This document shows, one piece after another, positions 45,682 to 53,851 of a DNA stretch of 64,000 nt (the stretch's first letter is position 1; each line of letters begins with the position of its first letter). The stretch is from assembly GCA_028702135.1 (NCBI GenBank), contig JAQVPJ010000002.1, positions 100,338-164,337 of the forward strand, in the 5' to 3' direction. The stretch comes from Eubacteriales bacterium. GTDB taxonomy: Bacteria > Bacillota > Clostridia > Oscillospirales > CAG-382. The position numbers were made by a program, and so were the translations under genes. The notes under the pieces are model-generated. The model ran no database searches. It saw only the letters and a program-made list of their open reading frames with translations, and was not told where the DNA came from.

Positions 45682-47316
45682 TTGATAATTACAGATTTTC
45701 TTGAAAAAAATGCAAAGCTGTATCCCTCCGAGGTCAGTCTGGTTGAGGTAAACCCTGCTAATCAGCCCGACCGCAATGTTACATGGAGGGAGTATAGCCT
45801 GATTGAGACCAGCTCGAAGGGAAAATACCGTCGGGAGATGACCTGGAAGGAATTCGACACAAAGGCGAACCGTTTTGCCAATCTTCTGCTTACGAGGGGT
45901 ATACAAAAGGGTGACAAGGTGGCGATTCTATTAATGAACTGCCTTGAATGGCTTCCGATATATTTCGGAATCCTGAAAACGGGTGCAATTGCGGTACCGA
46001 TGAACTACCGTTATACGGCGGATGAGATAAAATATTGCCTTGATCTTGCGGAGGTTAAAACATTAATCTTCGGACCTGAGTTTACAGAGCGTATAGAGCA
46101 GGTTTTGAGCCAGTTAGGTAATATAAAAAGCTTTTTCTTTGTCGGCAGCGACAAACCCGGATTTGCGGACAGCTATGACAAGCTATCTTTGTATTGCTCT
46201 TCAACCGCTCCTGCTGTTGATTTACAGGAAAGGGACGATGCTGCGATTTACTTCTCGTCGGGAACGACCGGCTTTCCGAAGGCGATACTGCATACGCATC
46301 TGTCGCTGGTTTCCGCCTGCTTAACCGAGCAGAATCACCATTCGCAGACGAGAGATGACGTCTTCCTCTGCATACCGCCTCTATATCATACCGGTGCAAA
46401 AATGCACTGGTTCGGGAGTCTTGTGTCAGGAAGCAGAGCGGTTATTCTGCGTGGCGTAAAACCGGAATGGGTGTTGCAAACCGTTTCGGATGAAAAGGCG
46501 ACAATCGTCTGGTTGCTTGTTCCATGGGTTCAGGATATACTCGATGCCATCGAGCGCGGAGAGCTGAAGTTATCGGACTACCGTTTTGACGGCTGGAGAC
46601 TGATGCACATAGGCGCACAGCCCGTACCACCGAGCTTGATACGCCGCTGGAAGCGGGTTTTCCCAAAACATGAGTATGACACTAATTACGGACTGAGTGA
46701 GTCTATCGGACCGGGATGTGTTCACCTTGGCGTTGAGAACATTCATAAAGTCGGCGCCATAGGAAAAGCGGGCTACCAATGGCAGACAGATATTGTCAGC
46801 GAGAAGGGCGAGCCGGTAAAGCAGGGCGAAACCGGAGAGCTTATTGTAAAAGGTCCCGGTGTAATGAAATGCTATTACAACAATCCAAAAGCGACCGCAG
46901 AGATTCTGAAAGACGGATGGCTTTACACGGGGGATATCGCAAGGATGGATGAGGACGGATTTATTTATCTTGTCGACAGGAAAAAAGATGTAATCATCAC
47001 AGGCGGAGAGAATATCTATCCCGTACAGATAGAGGACTTTTTAAGAACCCATATGGAAATAAAAGATGCGGCTGTCATAGGTCTCCCCGATAATCGTCTT
47101 GGAGAAATAGCCGCGGCGATTATCGAACTCAAGGAAAACTCTACCTGCACAGAAAAGGATATAAATGCCTTTTGTATGGAACTGCCGAGATACAAAAGGC
47201 CGAGAAAGATAATATTTGCAAGCGTACCAAGAAACCCCACCGGAAAGATAGAAAAACCCCGCCTGCGCGAAATCTATTGCGGCAAACGTCTTGTTGAAGC
47301 GGCAACCACCGATTAA
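45682..47316 (+). CDS. Class I adenylate-forming enzyme (acyl-CoA ligase-like) under T-box control
   Basis: A 544-residue AMP-binding enzyme of the ANL superfamily: TWKEFDTKANRFANLL, GDKVAILLMNCLEWL, P-loop YFSSGTTGFPKA, NYGLSE, YTGDIARMDEDGF, VDRKKDVIITGGENIYP, and the catalytic Lys in NPTGKIEKP. It activates a carboxylic acid as an adenylate and usually transfers it to CoA. The substrate is unknown. The start is probably TTG at 45682 (AAGGA eight bases upstream); ATG 45673 abuts that site. The T-box means it is transcribed when an uncharged tRNA, probably tRNA-Tyr, accumulates. No carrier protein gene is adjacent. Confidence 0.88.
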   Translation: MIITDFLEKNAKLYPSEVSLVEVNPANQPDRNVTWREYSLIETSSKGKYRREMTWKEFDTKANRFANLLLTRGIQKGDKVAILLMNCLEWLPIYFGILKTGAIAVPMNYRYTADEIKYCLDLAEVKTLIFGPEFTERIEQVLSQLGNIKSFFFVGSDKPGFADSYDKLSLYCSSTAPAVDLQERDDAAIYFSSGTTGFPKAILHTHLSLVSACLTEQNHHSQTRDDVFLCIPPLYHTGAKMHWFGSLVSGSRAVILRGVKPEWVLQTVSDEKATIVWLLVPWVQDILDAIERGELKLSDYRFDGWRLMHIGAQPVPPSLIRRWKRVFPKHEYDTNYGLSESIGPGCVHLGVENIHKVGAIGKAGYQWQTDIVSEKGEPVKQGETGELIVKGPGVMKCYYNNPKATAEILKDGWLYTGDIARMDEDGFIYLVDRKKDVIITGGENIYPVQIEDFLRTHMEIKDAAVIGLPDNRLGEIAAAIIELKENSTCTEKDINAFCMELPRYKRPRKIIFASVPRNPTGKIEKPRLREIYCGKRLVEAATTD

Positions 47317-47354
47317 AAGGAAAAATCCGGTTTTATAAAATATCGGAACAGAAA

Positions 47355-47446
47355 AGAACGGTTATAAAAACTTCATCCCTTTCGTTATTATGTGTAATAA
47401 CACCACATTTCTAACTTTAGGTTGAAGTTCATACCGCTCTTTTTTA
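47355..47446 (+). terminator. Large structured terminator after the adenylate-forming gene
   Basis: AGAACGGT (47355-47362) pairs with ACCGCTCT (47433-47440, one mismatch), AACTTCA (47369) with TGAAGTT (47423), and an inner GTTATT-AATAAC hairpin (about 47384-47401); a six-T tract follows. At some 85 nt it is larger than a typical terminator and could be the 3' end of a stable RNA. Confidence 0.55.
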
Positions 47447-47456
47447 TTATTCTTTT

Positions 47457-48161
47457 TTATATAAAAAACTTTTTTTGAAGCTTTTCTTTAAGTGGTTTGT
47501 TGGCATTTATATAAAACAGCACAATTCCTAATATAACAAAGGTTGCCAATGGGTACAGAGACCATACAAGATAATCGCGTGTGAGAAATGCAATGTTTAA
47601 TAATATCTCTATCGCAAGGTTCATAAATCCAAATAAAATCATAGTAAGCGCTGCAATCGGGAGCTTTTCGGATTTTGTATAAAGGGAAAGAAAAGTGATG
47701 AGCATAACGACTGCAGCAACTAAAAGGGTTACAGGAAGTGCAAAATTAAGAAACCAGCCACCCTCAATAGTACGGTCTATATAATATAGATATACTATAA
47801 TACCTGCGAAATCTATACCAAGACAAGTCACGGAATCAATTTTACTCTTTGCTATCGGCAGAACAATAATAAGATACAGCAGTGCTAACGCACCGGTTAC
47901 AAATCCGGACCAAACAATCCTACCGTTTATTCCGACATCGCATATAACAGACAGAGCTATCGGAAGCAAAGCCATTAAGGATAACAAACCTATAACGCTG
48001 TTCTTGCTTACTTTTTGAGAGGGACTCGGACGATAGGGAGGGTATGGCATCGCCGCTTCAGAATTTACTATATACTTTGGATTTATGACTTCTGTTTTGC
48101 ATAAGGGGCATTTTTTCTCACTGTCCGCAAGCTCAACGCCGCAGTTTACACAATATGACAC
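47457..48161 (-). CDS. Zinc-ribbon membrane protein (DUF6320-like)
   Basis: A 234-residue protein: N-terminal zinc ribbon CVNCG and CPLCK (residues 4-21), a Pro/Tyr linker, then about six membrane helices. It resembles the small DUF6320 family found in Firmicutes next to alcohol-acetyltransferase-like proteins, which is the arrangement here: it lies 36 bp after the 48198 gene and is presumably co-transcribed. Function is unknown. The zinc ribbon faces the cytosol if the helices follow the positive-inside rule. Confidence 0.75.
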   Translation of the reverse strand: MSYCVNCGVELADSEKKCPLCKTEVINPKYIVNSEAAMPYPPYRPSPSQKVSKNSVIGLLSLMALLPIALSVICDVGINGRIVWSGFVTGALALLYLIIVLPIAKSKIDSVTCLGIDFAGIIVYLYYIDRTIEGGWFLNFALPVTLLVAAVVMLITFLSLYTKSEKLPIAALTMILFGFMNLAIEILLNIAFLTRDYLVWSLYPLATFVILGIVLFYINANKPLKEKLQKKFFI

Positions 48162-48197
48162 CGTTTATTTTCATCCTTTCCGAAAAACGATCAATGC

Positions 48198-49505
48198 TTA
48201 TTCCGAAATCTCGTAACGATATTTGTCTCTTTGATTGCTCTCTATTTTTGCAGTAATTCCGAGCTGTTTCAGATTCGTAAAAAACTTTTGCTCAAGCACA
48301 GGCTCCTCGATATTTCTTATAAAATTGATATATAGTTTATCCTTATATGAAAGGACACCGCAGTTGGATGGCAGGGTTGCTTGCACACCGAGGATAAAAT
48401 TAAGCCGGTCAACATAAGCGGAAATATCCTCGGGAAGCATAACCATTCCGAGATTGGAAAACGACAGTGCGGCTTTTCTTTCCCCGACCATATTATATAC
48501 GAGCTTGAGTGCGATATTTTTTATAAACAGAGGCATTATCTTCAGAATTAAATGCTTTTCTGCTTTTACATTTGTAGTAAGCCTTGCATTCAGCGCCTTT
48601 TTTGTCAGTTCAAAACCCATCTGGTGATGCACGGATTTTATAATCTCCTCAAGAGTGAATTCCCCGTATCTCGGGTCTATTCCGGGAGTGATATACAGAA
48701 CGAAATTCCTGAGCGTATCGCTGGCAAAATAATTCCTCAGATTGACAGGAAGCATTATTTTGACCGGCTTCTGTCTTTTTATTCTGGGTTGTTCAATATT
48801 CTGTATGTCCATTATTGAGTATATCATAACAGAAATAAGAAATGCTGTAAGGCTTACGTTATATTCCTTCGCTTTATTCAGAACAGCATTCACATCAATA
48901 ATACCGGTGGTGATATTAAGAAATTCGTTGCGTTCAAGAGTGCCGGTAAGACGAAAAGAGTTTGTATCTTTTCGGCTGCTGCTTACCGGTCCTTCATATT
49001 TCAAAAAGCTGTCCTCAAGCTCGCTCTCGGGTGGCTCCTGATTGCGGTCAAGCACCCCGTATCCGCAGGAAAAACATTTTTTGTACTTTTGGGTAAGGTA
49101 TTCGGCTATAAGAGTTTTTAAAAAAACGAGCCCGCCGTTACCGTCCGTAAGCGCGTGGAAAAATTCCACGGCGATTCTGTTGCGGTAATACAAAACCCTG
49201 AAGGCGCATTTACGGATATCACGGAAATGCATCCGCGAACAGGGATAGGGTTCGTCCTGTTTAATCCCGGGGACTTTTTCGATTTCCTCAAGGTAATACC
49301 AGAAAAGCCCTCTGCTTATCCTGACGGACATGGATGGAAACCGCTTTACAGTCACTTCAAGTGCGGATTGTAGTATTAGGGTGTCCACAGGCTCTTTTAA
49401 AGTTGCGGAAAGCCGGAAAACGTTGCTCCAGTTTTTTCGTTTTACCGCAGGGAATATTTTTGCGGCGTTATCTAACCGCATCCAGTTCAGCTTTTTTTGC
49501 TTCAT
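48198..49505 (-). CDS. Condensation/alcohol acetyltransferase-like acyltransferase
   Basis: A 435-residue protein of the chloramphenicol acetyltransferase-like superfamily (PapA, condensation domains, alcohol acetyltransferases). It has MRLDNAAKIFPAV at the N-terminus, the active-site-like FFHALTDGNGG (H-x3-DG), and VNLRNYFASDTLRNF for the structural Arg/DFG-like region. Only one His is present where condensation domains have HHxxxDG, as in alcohol acyltransferases. It likely transfers an acyl group to an alcohol or amine. With the zinc-ribbon membrane protein it forms a leftward pair facing the T-box-controlled adenylate-forming enzyme. Confidence 0.8.
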   Translation of the reverse strand: MKQKKLNWMRLDNAAKIFPAVKRKNWSNVFRLSATLKEPVDTLILQSALEVTVKRFPSMSVRISRGLFWYYLEEIEKVPGIKQDEPYPCSRMHFRDIRKCAFRVLYYRNRIAVEFFHALTDGNGGLVFLKTLIAEYLTQKYKKCFSCGYGVLDRNQEPPESELEDSFLKYEGPVSSSRKDTNSFRLTGTLERNEFLNITTGIIDVNAVLNKAKEYNVSLTAFLISVMIYSIMDIQNIEQPRIKRQKPVKIMLPVNLRNYFASDTLRNFVLYITPGIDPRYGEFTLEEIIKSVHHQMGFELTKKALNARLTTNVKAEKHLILKIMPLFIKNIALKLVYNMVGERKAALSFSNLGMVMLPEDISAYVDRLNFILGVQATLPSNCGVLSYKDKLYINFIRNIEEPVLEQKFFTNLKQLGITAKIESNQRDKYRYEISE

Positions 49506-49635
49506 GAAATATCTCCGATATTCAATTCCGATATTTTAACATGGTTTTATTTATTATGCGGAAAATCCGATGAACGTTAAAACTGTAAATTTGTAAAATT
49601 TTACGGTGTTAATTTTTGAAAAACTCCTGCTTATA

Positions 49636-49667
49636 AAGTTCACGCTGCGGAATGGCAGCGCGAACTT
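49636..49667 (-). terminator. Terminator after pspA
   Basis: AAGTTCACGCTGC (49636-49648) pairs with GCAGCGCGAACTT (49655-49667), 13 bp with one A-C mismatch. It lies 16 bp past the pspA stop; the T tract on the minus strand is weak. Confidence 0.6.
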
Positions 49668-49682
49668 GTAAAATATACAATA

Positions 49683-50360
49683 TTATAAGCCGAGTTCGTT
49701 TTTTATCTGACTGAGCTCGTCGTCAACGGAGGCATTACTGTTTTCCGCATACTTCTGCTCAAGCTCCTTTGCCTTGTCAATAGGCTCGGAGTTCAGCTCG
49801 GACATGGCGTTTGCTTCGTCAAGCATTTTATTAGCTTTGTCCTCCATACGCTTAAAGTCGCCCATTGCGCCGCTTGTTTTGTTGATTGACTGGGTTGCCT
49901 CGTTAATGGTCTCCTGCGTTTTCGCTATCGCAACTTTTGCTTTGATCATCTCACGACGGTTTTTCAGCACCTCGATATCAGAGGCGAGCTTGTCGTGCAT
50001 CTGACGCATTTTCACTGCGTTCTCATGAGCGGCGGCATATGCAGTCATCAATCCTGCGCCGATATTCTCAAGCTCCTGCTTTTTTGTTATAAAAACGCGG
50101 GCGTCGTCGTCGTTTCCTGCAAGCACTGCTTTTTTTGCGTAATCAGCGTATTTTGTTACTTCCGCCTGGTTTGCTTCCATTAGACGCTTTGTGCGGGCTT
50201 CCTCCGCCATAACTCCGGCGGTGCTGCGTTTTACCTCGGCAAGGTCCTCAAGCATATCGCGTAAATACTGATCGATCATTTTTGAGGGGTTTTCCATTTT
50301 GTCTATCAAAGCGTTGATATTCGCTTTGATTATGTCGTTGAATCTCTCAAGAATTGCCAT
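49683..50360 (-). CDS. pspA: PspA/IM30 family membrane stress protein
   Basis: A 225-residue, nearly all-helical PspA: start LERFNDIIKANINALIDKMENPSKMIDQYLRDM type, with the amphipathic helix 1 and the long coiled-coil hairpin through residue 150, ending in a C-terminal helix. PspA/Vipp1 proteins are ESCRT-III-like and polymerise on damaged membranes. It is 12 bp after the Gly-rich membrane protein gene and must share its transcript. The PspC homologue at 644 is encoded far away. AAAGGAG is seven bases before the ATG. Confidence 0.93.
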   Translation of the reverse strand: MAILERFNDIIKANINALIDKMENPSKMIDQYLRDMLEDLAEVKRSTAGVMAEEARTKRLMEANQAEVTKYADYAKKAVLAGNDDDARVFITKKQELENIGAGLMTAYAAAHENAVKMRQMHDKLASDIEVLKNRREMIKAKVAIAKTQETINEATQSINKTSGAMGDFKRMEDKANKMLDEANAMSELNSEPIDKAKELEQKYAENSNASVDDELSQIKNELGL

Positions 50361-50372
50361 TTCGTTTCTCCT

Positions 50373-51434
50373 TTAAATTGTATTTTTATCGTTTTTATCT
50401 TTATTTGCTGTGTTATCATTTTCGTATTTTTTTGCCAGGTCCTCAGCCTCCGTATCTCCAAACTTTTCGATAGGTGTTTTTAGAATCTCCTCGGTCTGCT
50501 CTGCCTCAAGGTTCTTCTGCTTTTTATGATGTCTCCACCACATAAAAAGAATTGCGACAATAGCGGCGACTCCGAAAATAATGAAGACGGTAATCCAGGG
50601 CGATTTGGTCACGGTCATAATCCGTTCTGCAGTATCGTAAAAGGTTTTGCTGAAAAATTCCTCCTCGCTATAATCACTGTAATAGTATCGTTCCAGATAA
50701 TTACCGAAAATCTCTCCCGCTTCTGAGTCTATTACCGATTTTGCCTTGTTTCCTGGGTAGGCGAAATATCTGTAGTTGTCGTTATACTCAAAAAATACGA
50801 CTAAAAAGTGCGATTCGTCGGTAAAAAGCTTATCATATAAATCACGGGTGAATTGAGCCAGTTCTTCGTTGCTTACATAATGCTTTCCGTTTATAGTGTC
50901 GGTTATATGAAGATAGGGCTGAACGCCTGTCTTATCATAAAAATGTTCCATGCCTTTTTCAAGATTTCTCTCGCTGAAAATCCAATTAATCTCATCATTG
51001 AAATACTCCGTCTCATTGACAGATCCTTCGGGTAGCTTTTCGCGAACCACCGTTGAACTATCTACGGATTTGCTGTCGAACAAACCAGCGACATTGACAA
51101 TTATCGCTATAATAACGAATACTGCAATTATAATCAATAACGTGGTTATGCAGCCTGCACTGCATCCGTTGTTCCCCGAATCGTTCCCGTTGCCTGATGA
51201 CCTACCCGACCTGGTATGAATTATCATAGGAAATCCAAAGAAACCGCCGCCGGAGACTCTTGGTGAGTTTCTGTTCGTGGAATGTCCTCCGCTTCGACCG
51301 CTTCGACCGCCAAAACCTCCGAAGCCGCCGCTACGCCCTCTGCCGCCGCCAAAGCCCCCGAAACCGCCGCTGCGCCCTCCGCCGCCGCCAAAGCCGCCAC
51401 CGCGTCCTCCTCCTCCGAAACCGCCTCTTCCCAT
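50373..51434 (-). CDS. Gly/Arg-rich membrane protein co-transcribed with pspA
   Basis: A 353-residue protein. Residues 1-60 are an extreme low-complexity tract of Gly, Phe and Arg (repeats like GGFGGFGGRSGRSGG), followed by a short Ser/Asn region, a first membrane helix (about 98-118), an extracytoplasmic domain of about 150 residues rich in Tyr, Phe, Glu and Asp (FLVVFFEYNDNYRYFAYPG), a second helix (about 283-303) and a charged tail. The middle domain resembles TPM-like modules. It precedes pspA by 12 bp, so a membrane-stress role is likely. AAAGGA lies before the ATG. Function is unproved. Confidence 0.75.
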   Translation of the reverse strand: MGRGGFGGGGRGGGFGGGGGRSGGFGGFGGGRGRSGGFGGFGGRSGRSGGHSTNRNSPRVSGGGFFGFPMIIHTRSGRSSGNGNDSGNNGCSAGCITTLLIIIAVFVIIAIIVNVAGLFDSKSVDSSTVVREKLPEGSVNETEYFNDEINWIFSERNLEKGMEHFYDKTGVQPYLHITDTINGKHYVSNEELAQFTRDLYDKLFTDESHFLVVFFEYNDNYRYFAYPGNKAKSVIDSEAGEIFGNYLERYYYSDYSEEEFFSKTFYDTAERIMTVTKSPWITVFIIFGVAAIVAILFMWWRHHKKQKNLEAEQTEEILKTPIEKFGDTEAEDLAKKYENDNTANKDKNDKNTI

Positions 51435-51546
51435 GCTGTTTAATCCTTTCGATTATGTTTAATATAGATTAACACTTTTTGTAAGAAAAGGCAAGAAGTT
51501 TTTGCCGGATTTTTCAAAATGCTGTGTTTAAAAAATATTCACCTTG

Positions 51547-51575
51547 TTGACAAAATAATACGAAAAATATATAAT
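51547..51575 (+). promoter_or_regulatory. Perfect promoter of the zinc-ribbon protein gene
   Basis: TTGACA (51547-51552), 17-bp spacer, TATAAT (51570-51575), leaving a leader of about 57 nt before the ATG at 51639. Confidence 0.85.
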
Positions 51576-51638
51576 AATATGCAATCTGAATATTTATGCC
51601 CGTTATTTACTAATAAAAAGCAACTGAGGGGAAAAAAC

Positions 51639-53807
51639 ATGAGAATTTGCAAAGCATGCGGCACACCGCTGGTTGAGAGTGAAAAGTTATGTAACAACTG
51701 TGGGGAGGAGTATGTCGAGGAAAAAGCATTCTGCCCGAGCTGCAAAGAGCAGGTGAGAACGGGAACGGCTTTTTGTGAGAGATGCGGAGTTCCTTTGTTT
51801 GAGCAGCTTTCAACCGAACCGGAACTTAAAAAAGAAGATGTAATAAATGATATAAACGAAAAAATGAGAGGTCAATGGTTTAAGAGACTACCCAAACGCA
51901 CGCTTTCTATCTGTTTGATCGCTGTTGTTTTAATAGCTTCCGCAGCTGCTTTTATGCCGCGGATAATAGAAAAACTTAAGGGTGAAAATCCAACTGAGCA
52001 TCTGCTGTACATAAAGAACAATGAAATATTTTATTCATCTCTGAGAACGATAGAACCGATAGAGATAACAAAACGGTTATCAGGCCGTATAGCGGCAAAC
52101 GAAAGCAGGGGATATTTTAGCTACCTTTCAAGAATAAGTAACGACGGAAAGCTGTTATTTTATCCCGACAAGCTGACTCCGGGGCGACAAGGTTATAGCC
52201 TTTATTATAAAAAGCTTGATAAAGCGGACGAAAACGGTGATGAAATCGCCTCCGAAGTAACCAATTATCTTTTTAACGAGGACGCCACAAAGCTTTTTTA
52301 TACAACTGTGGATCGCACACTTTATGTGTATGATTTTTCCGAAAGCGAAAAAATCGCTGAAGAGGTCCGTGTTTTTCGTATTAATAAAGAAGGTACAAAA
52401 CTATTGTATAGAACCGTTAACGGGGGCACATTCATAAGTAATGATAAAAATGAGAGCGTAAACATAACGGAAAATGGAGATTTTTTTCACTGTTCATCTG
52501 ATCTTGATAGGATTTATTATTTTGCCGAAGGTACTTTTTATTTGTGGGAAAACGGCGTCAATACCGTCATCGATACCGGAGTAGAAAAGGTTTTAGGGGT
52601 ATATGACAGCAAAGAGATATATTATACAAAACCCACCAGCGAAAGAATGAAAATCTCAAACTTAGTTATTGACGATAAGTTGAGTGAGGACGCGTTGATA
52701 TTTGAGCCTGCCTTTCCAAATAAGCCGGTTGAGCCTGTTTATCCGGATTACGATAATTACAATTCATGGAAGGAGTACAGTGAGGCAGTAGAGGAGTATA
52801 ACTTATTATACGGTGAGTATAAAGAAAAATACGATAAATATTTGATAGCATATGATTCGTATCAAAATGATAATGTCAGATATCAAGAGAAAAAGCGTCG
52901 TGATTTATTAAGGGAAGAGTTGAATCAAGATACGTTAACAATCGATAATTCTCAACTTTACTATTATAACGGCGAACATTCATCTCTGGTTTGCGATAAC
53001 TTTGTAAATGAAAGTCGAAACGCTTTCAATTCACCTGTTATGGTATTTAGGAAAAGAAAAAGCATCGAGGATAAAAAGATAAAGATTTCAGAGATTAGTT
53101 CGATAAATGATATATATATTTTATACGACGGAGAAGAAATGATAGATACTTTTATTGCGATAAAATCCGATATTTTCCCCTATTATTATAAAGGCGATTT
53201 ATATATAAACGAGAATGCCGGCAGAATTTACAATTTAAAAACCCAATATAATGAAAAAAGCGTAATCCCCCGTGGAAACCTATACGAGACTACAATAAAT
53301 AATAATATACCGGGAGAAAAGGTCTTATACGACGAAAACGTATCAAGTATTGAATCAATCAATGAGAACGGCAGCCTGCTGTATTATAAAAATATAAAAT
53401 ATGAACGTAACATGACTGATGGTTCCGGACTCGATTGGGATTATACGGGCGATTTATATATGAATAAAGAATTCATTGATTCCGATGTGAAGTTCGGGTC
53501 AGTAAAAGTTATTCCTGAAACCGGGAGTATCATATACTTAAAGGAATATGTTTCCGGCGAAAGAAAAGTAGAGCTGAAAATTTTTTCCGACGGTGAAAGC
53601 AGGATTATATCTGAGGATGTTTGCGACTATTATGCCATAAGCGATGAATGTATTACTTATCTCAAAGCACACGACTTGGAGGATAATGGCGGCGATGTAT
53701 ATTTGTATAACGGAAAAGACGAGGATGAGCTGATAGATAGCAATGTTACATACTTAATAAAGATTTCAGAAAAAAATTTAAACAATGTGAGCATGTTTGT
53801 TTATTAG
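51639..53807 (+). CDS. Double zinc-ribbon, single-span protein with propeller-like exterior
   Basis: A 722-residue protein. Two N-terminal zinc ribbons (CKACG/CNNCG and CPSCK/CERCG, residues 4-52), a basic stretch, a membrane helix (about 87-108), then about 600 residues outside the membrane, rich in Tyr/Asp strands (LLYIKNNEIFYSSL, KLFYTTVDRTLYVYD, YYFAEGTFYLWENG) that look like a beta-propeller. A Tyr/Glu/Lys coiled insertion (about 360-420; YSEAVEEYNLLYGEYKEKYD) interrupts it. ATG 51639 follows TGAGGGG; an upstream frame to 51519 crosses the promoter and is rejected. The next gene, 44 bp on, is a lipoprotein. Function is unknown. Confidence 0.75.
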   Translation: MRICKACGTPLVESEKLCNNCGEEYVEEKAFCPSCKEQVRTGTAFCERCGVPLFEQLSTEPELKKEDVINDINEKMRGQWFKRLPKRTLSICLIAVVLIASAAAFMPRIIEKLKGENPTEHLLYIKNNEIFYSSLRTIEPIEITKRLSGRIAANESRGYFSYLSRISNDGKLLFYPDKLTPGRQGYSLYYKKLDKADENGDEIASEVTNYLFNEDATKLFYTTVDRTLYVYDFSESEKIAEEVRVFRINKEGTKLLYRTVNGGTFISNDKNESVNITENGDFFHCSSDLDRIYYFAEGTFYLWENGVNTVIDTGVEKVLGVYDSKEIYYTKPTSERMKISNLVIDDKLSEDALIFEPAFPNKPVEPVYPDYDNYNSWKEYSEAVEEYNLLYGEYKEKYDKYLIAYDSYQNDNVRYQEKKRRDLLREELNQDTLTIDNSQLYYYNGEHSSLVCDNFVNESRNAFNSPVMVFRKRKSIEDKKIKISEISSINDIYILYDGEEMIDTFIAIKSDIFPYYYKGDLYINENAGRIYNLKTQYNEKSVIPRGNLYETTINNNIPGEKVLYDENVSSIESINENGSLLYYKNIKYERNMTDGSGLDWDYTGDLYMNKEFIDSDVKFGSVKVIPETGSIIYLKEYVSGERKVELKIFSDGESRIISEDVCDYYAISDECITYLKAHDLEDNGGDVYLYNGKDEDELIDSNVTYLIKISEKNLNNVSMFVY

Positions 53808-53851
53808 TTATGTGTTAATGGCTGTAATTAGAAAAAGAGAGGGTTTTGATT

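Noticed and set aside
51260..51472. Pro/Arg-rich and Arg-rich frames opposite the Gly-rich tract of the 50373 gene
   Set aside because: They are the complement of GGN repeats, which automatically reads as CCN proline codons; there is no start context.
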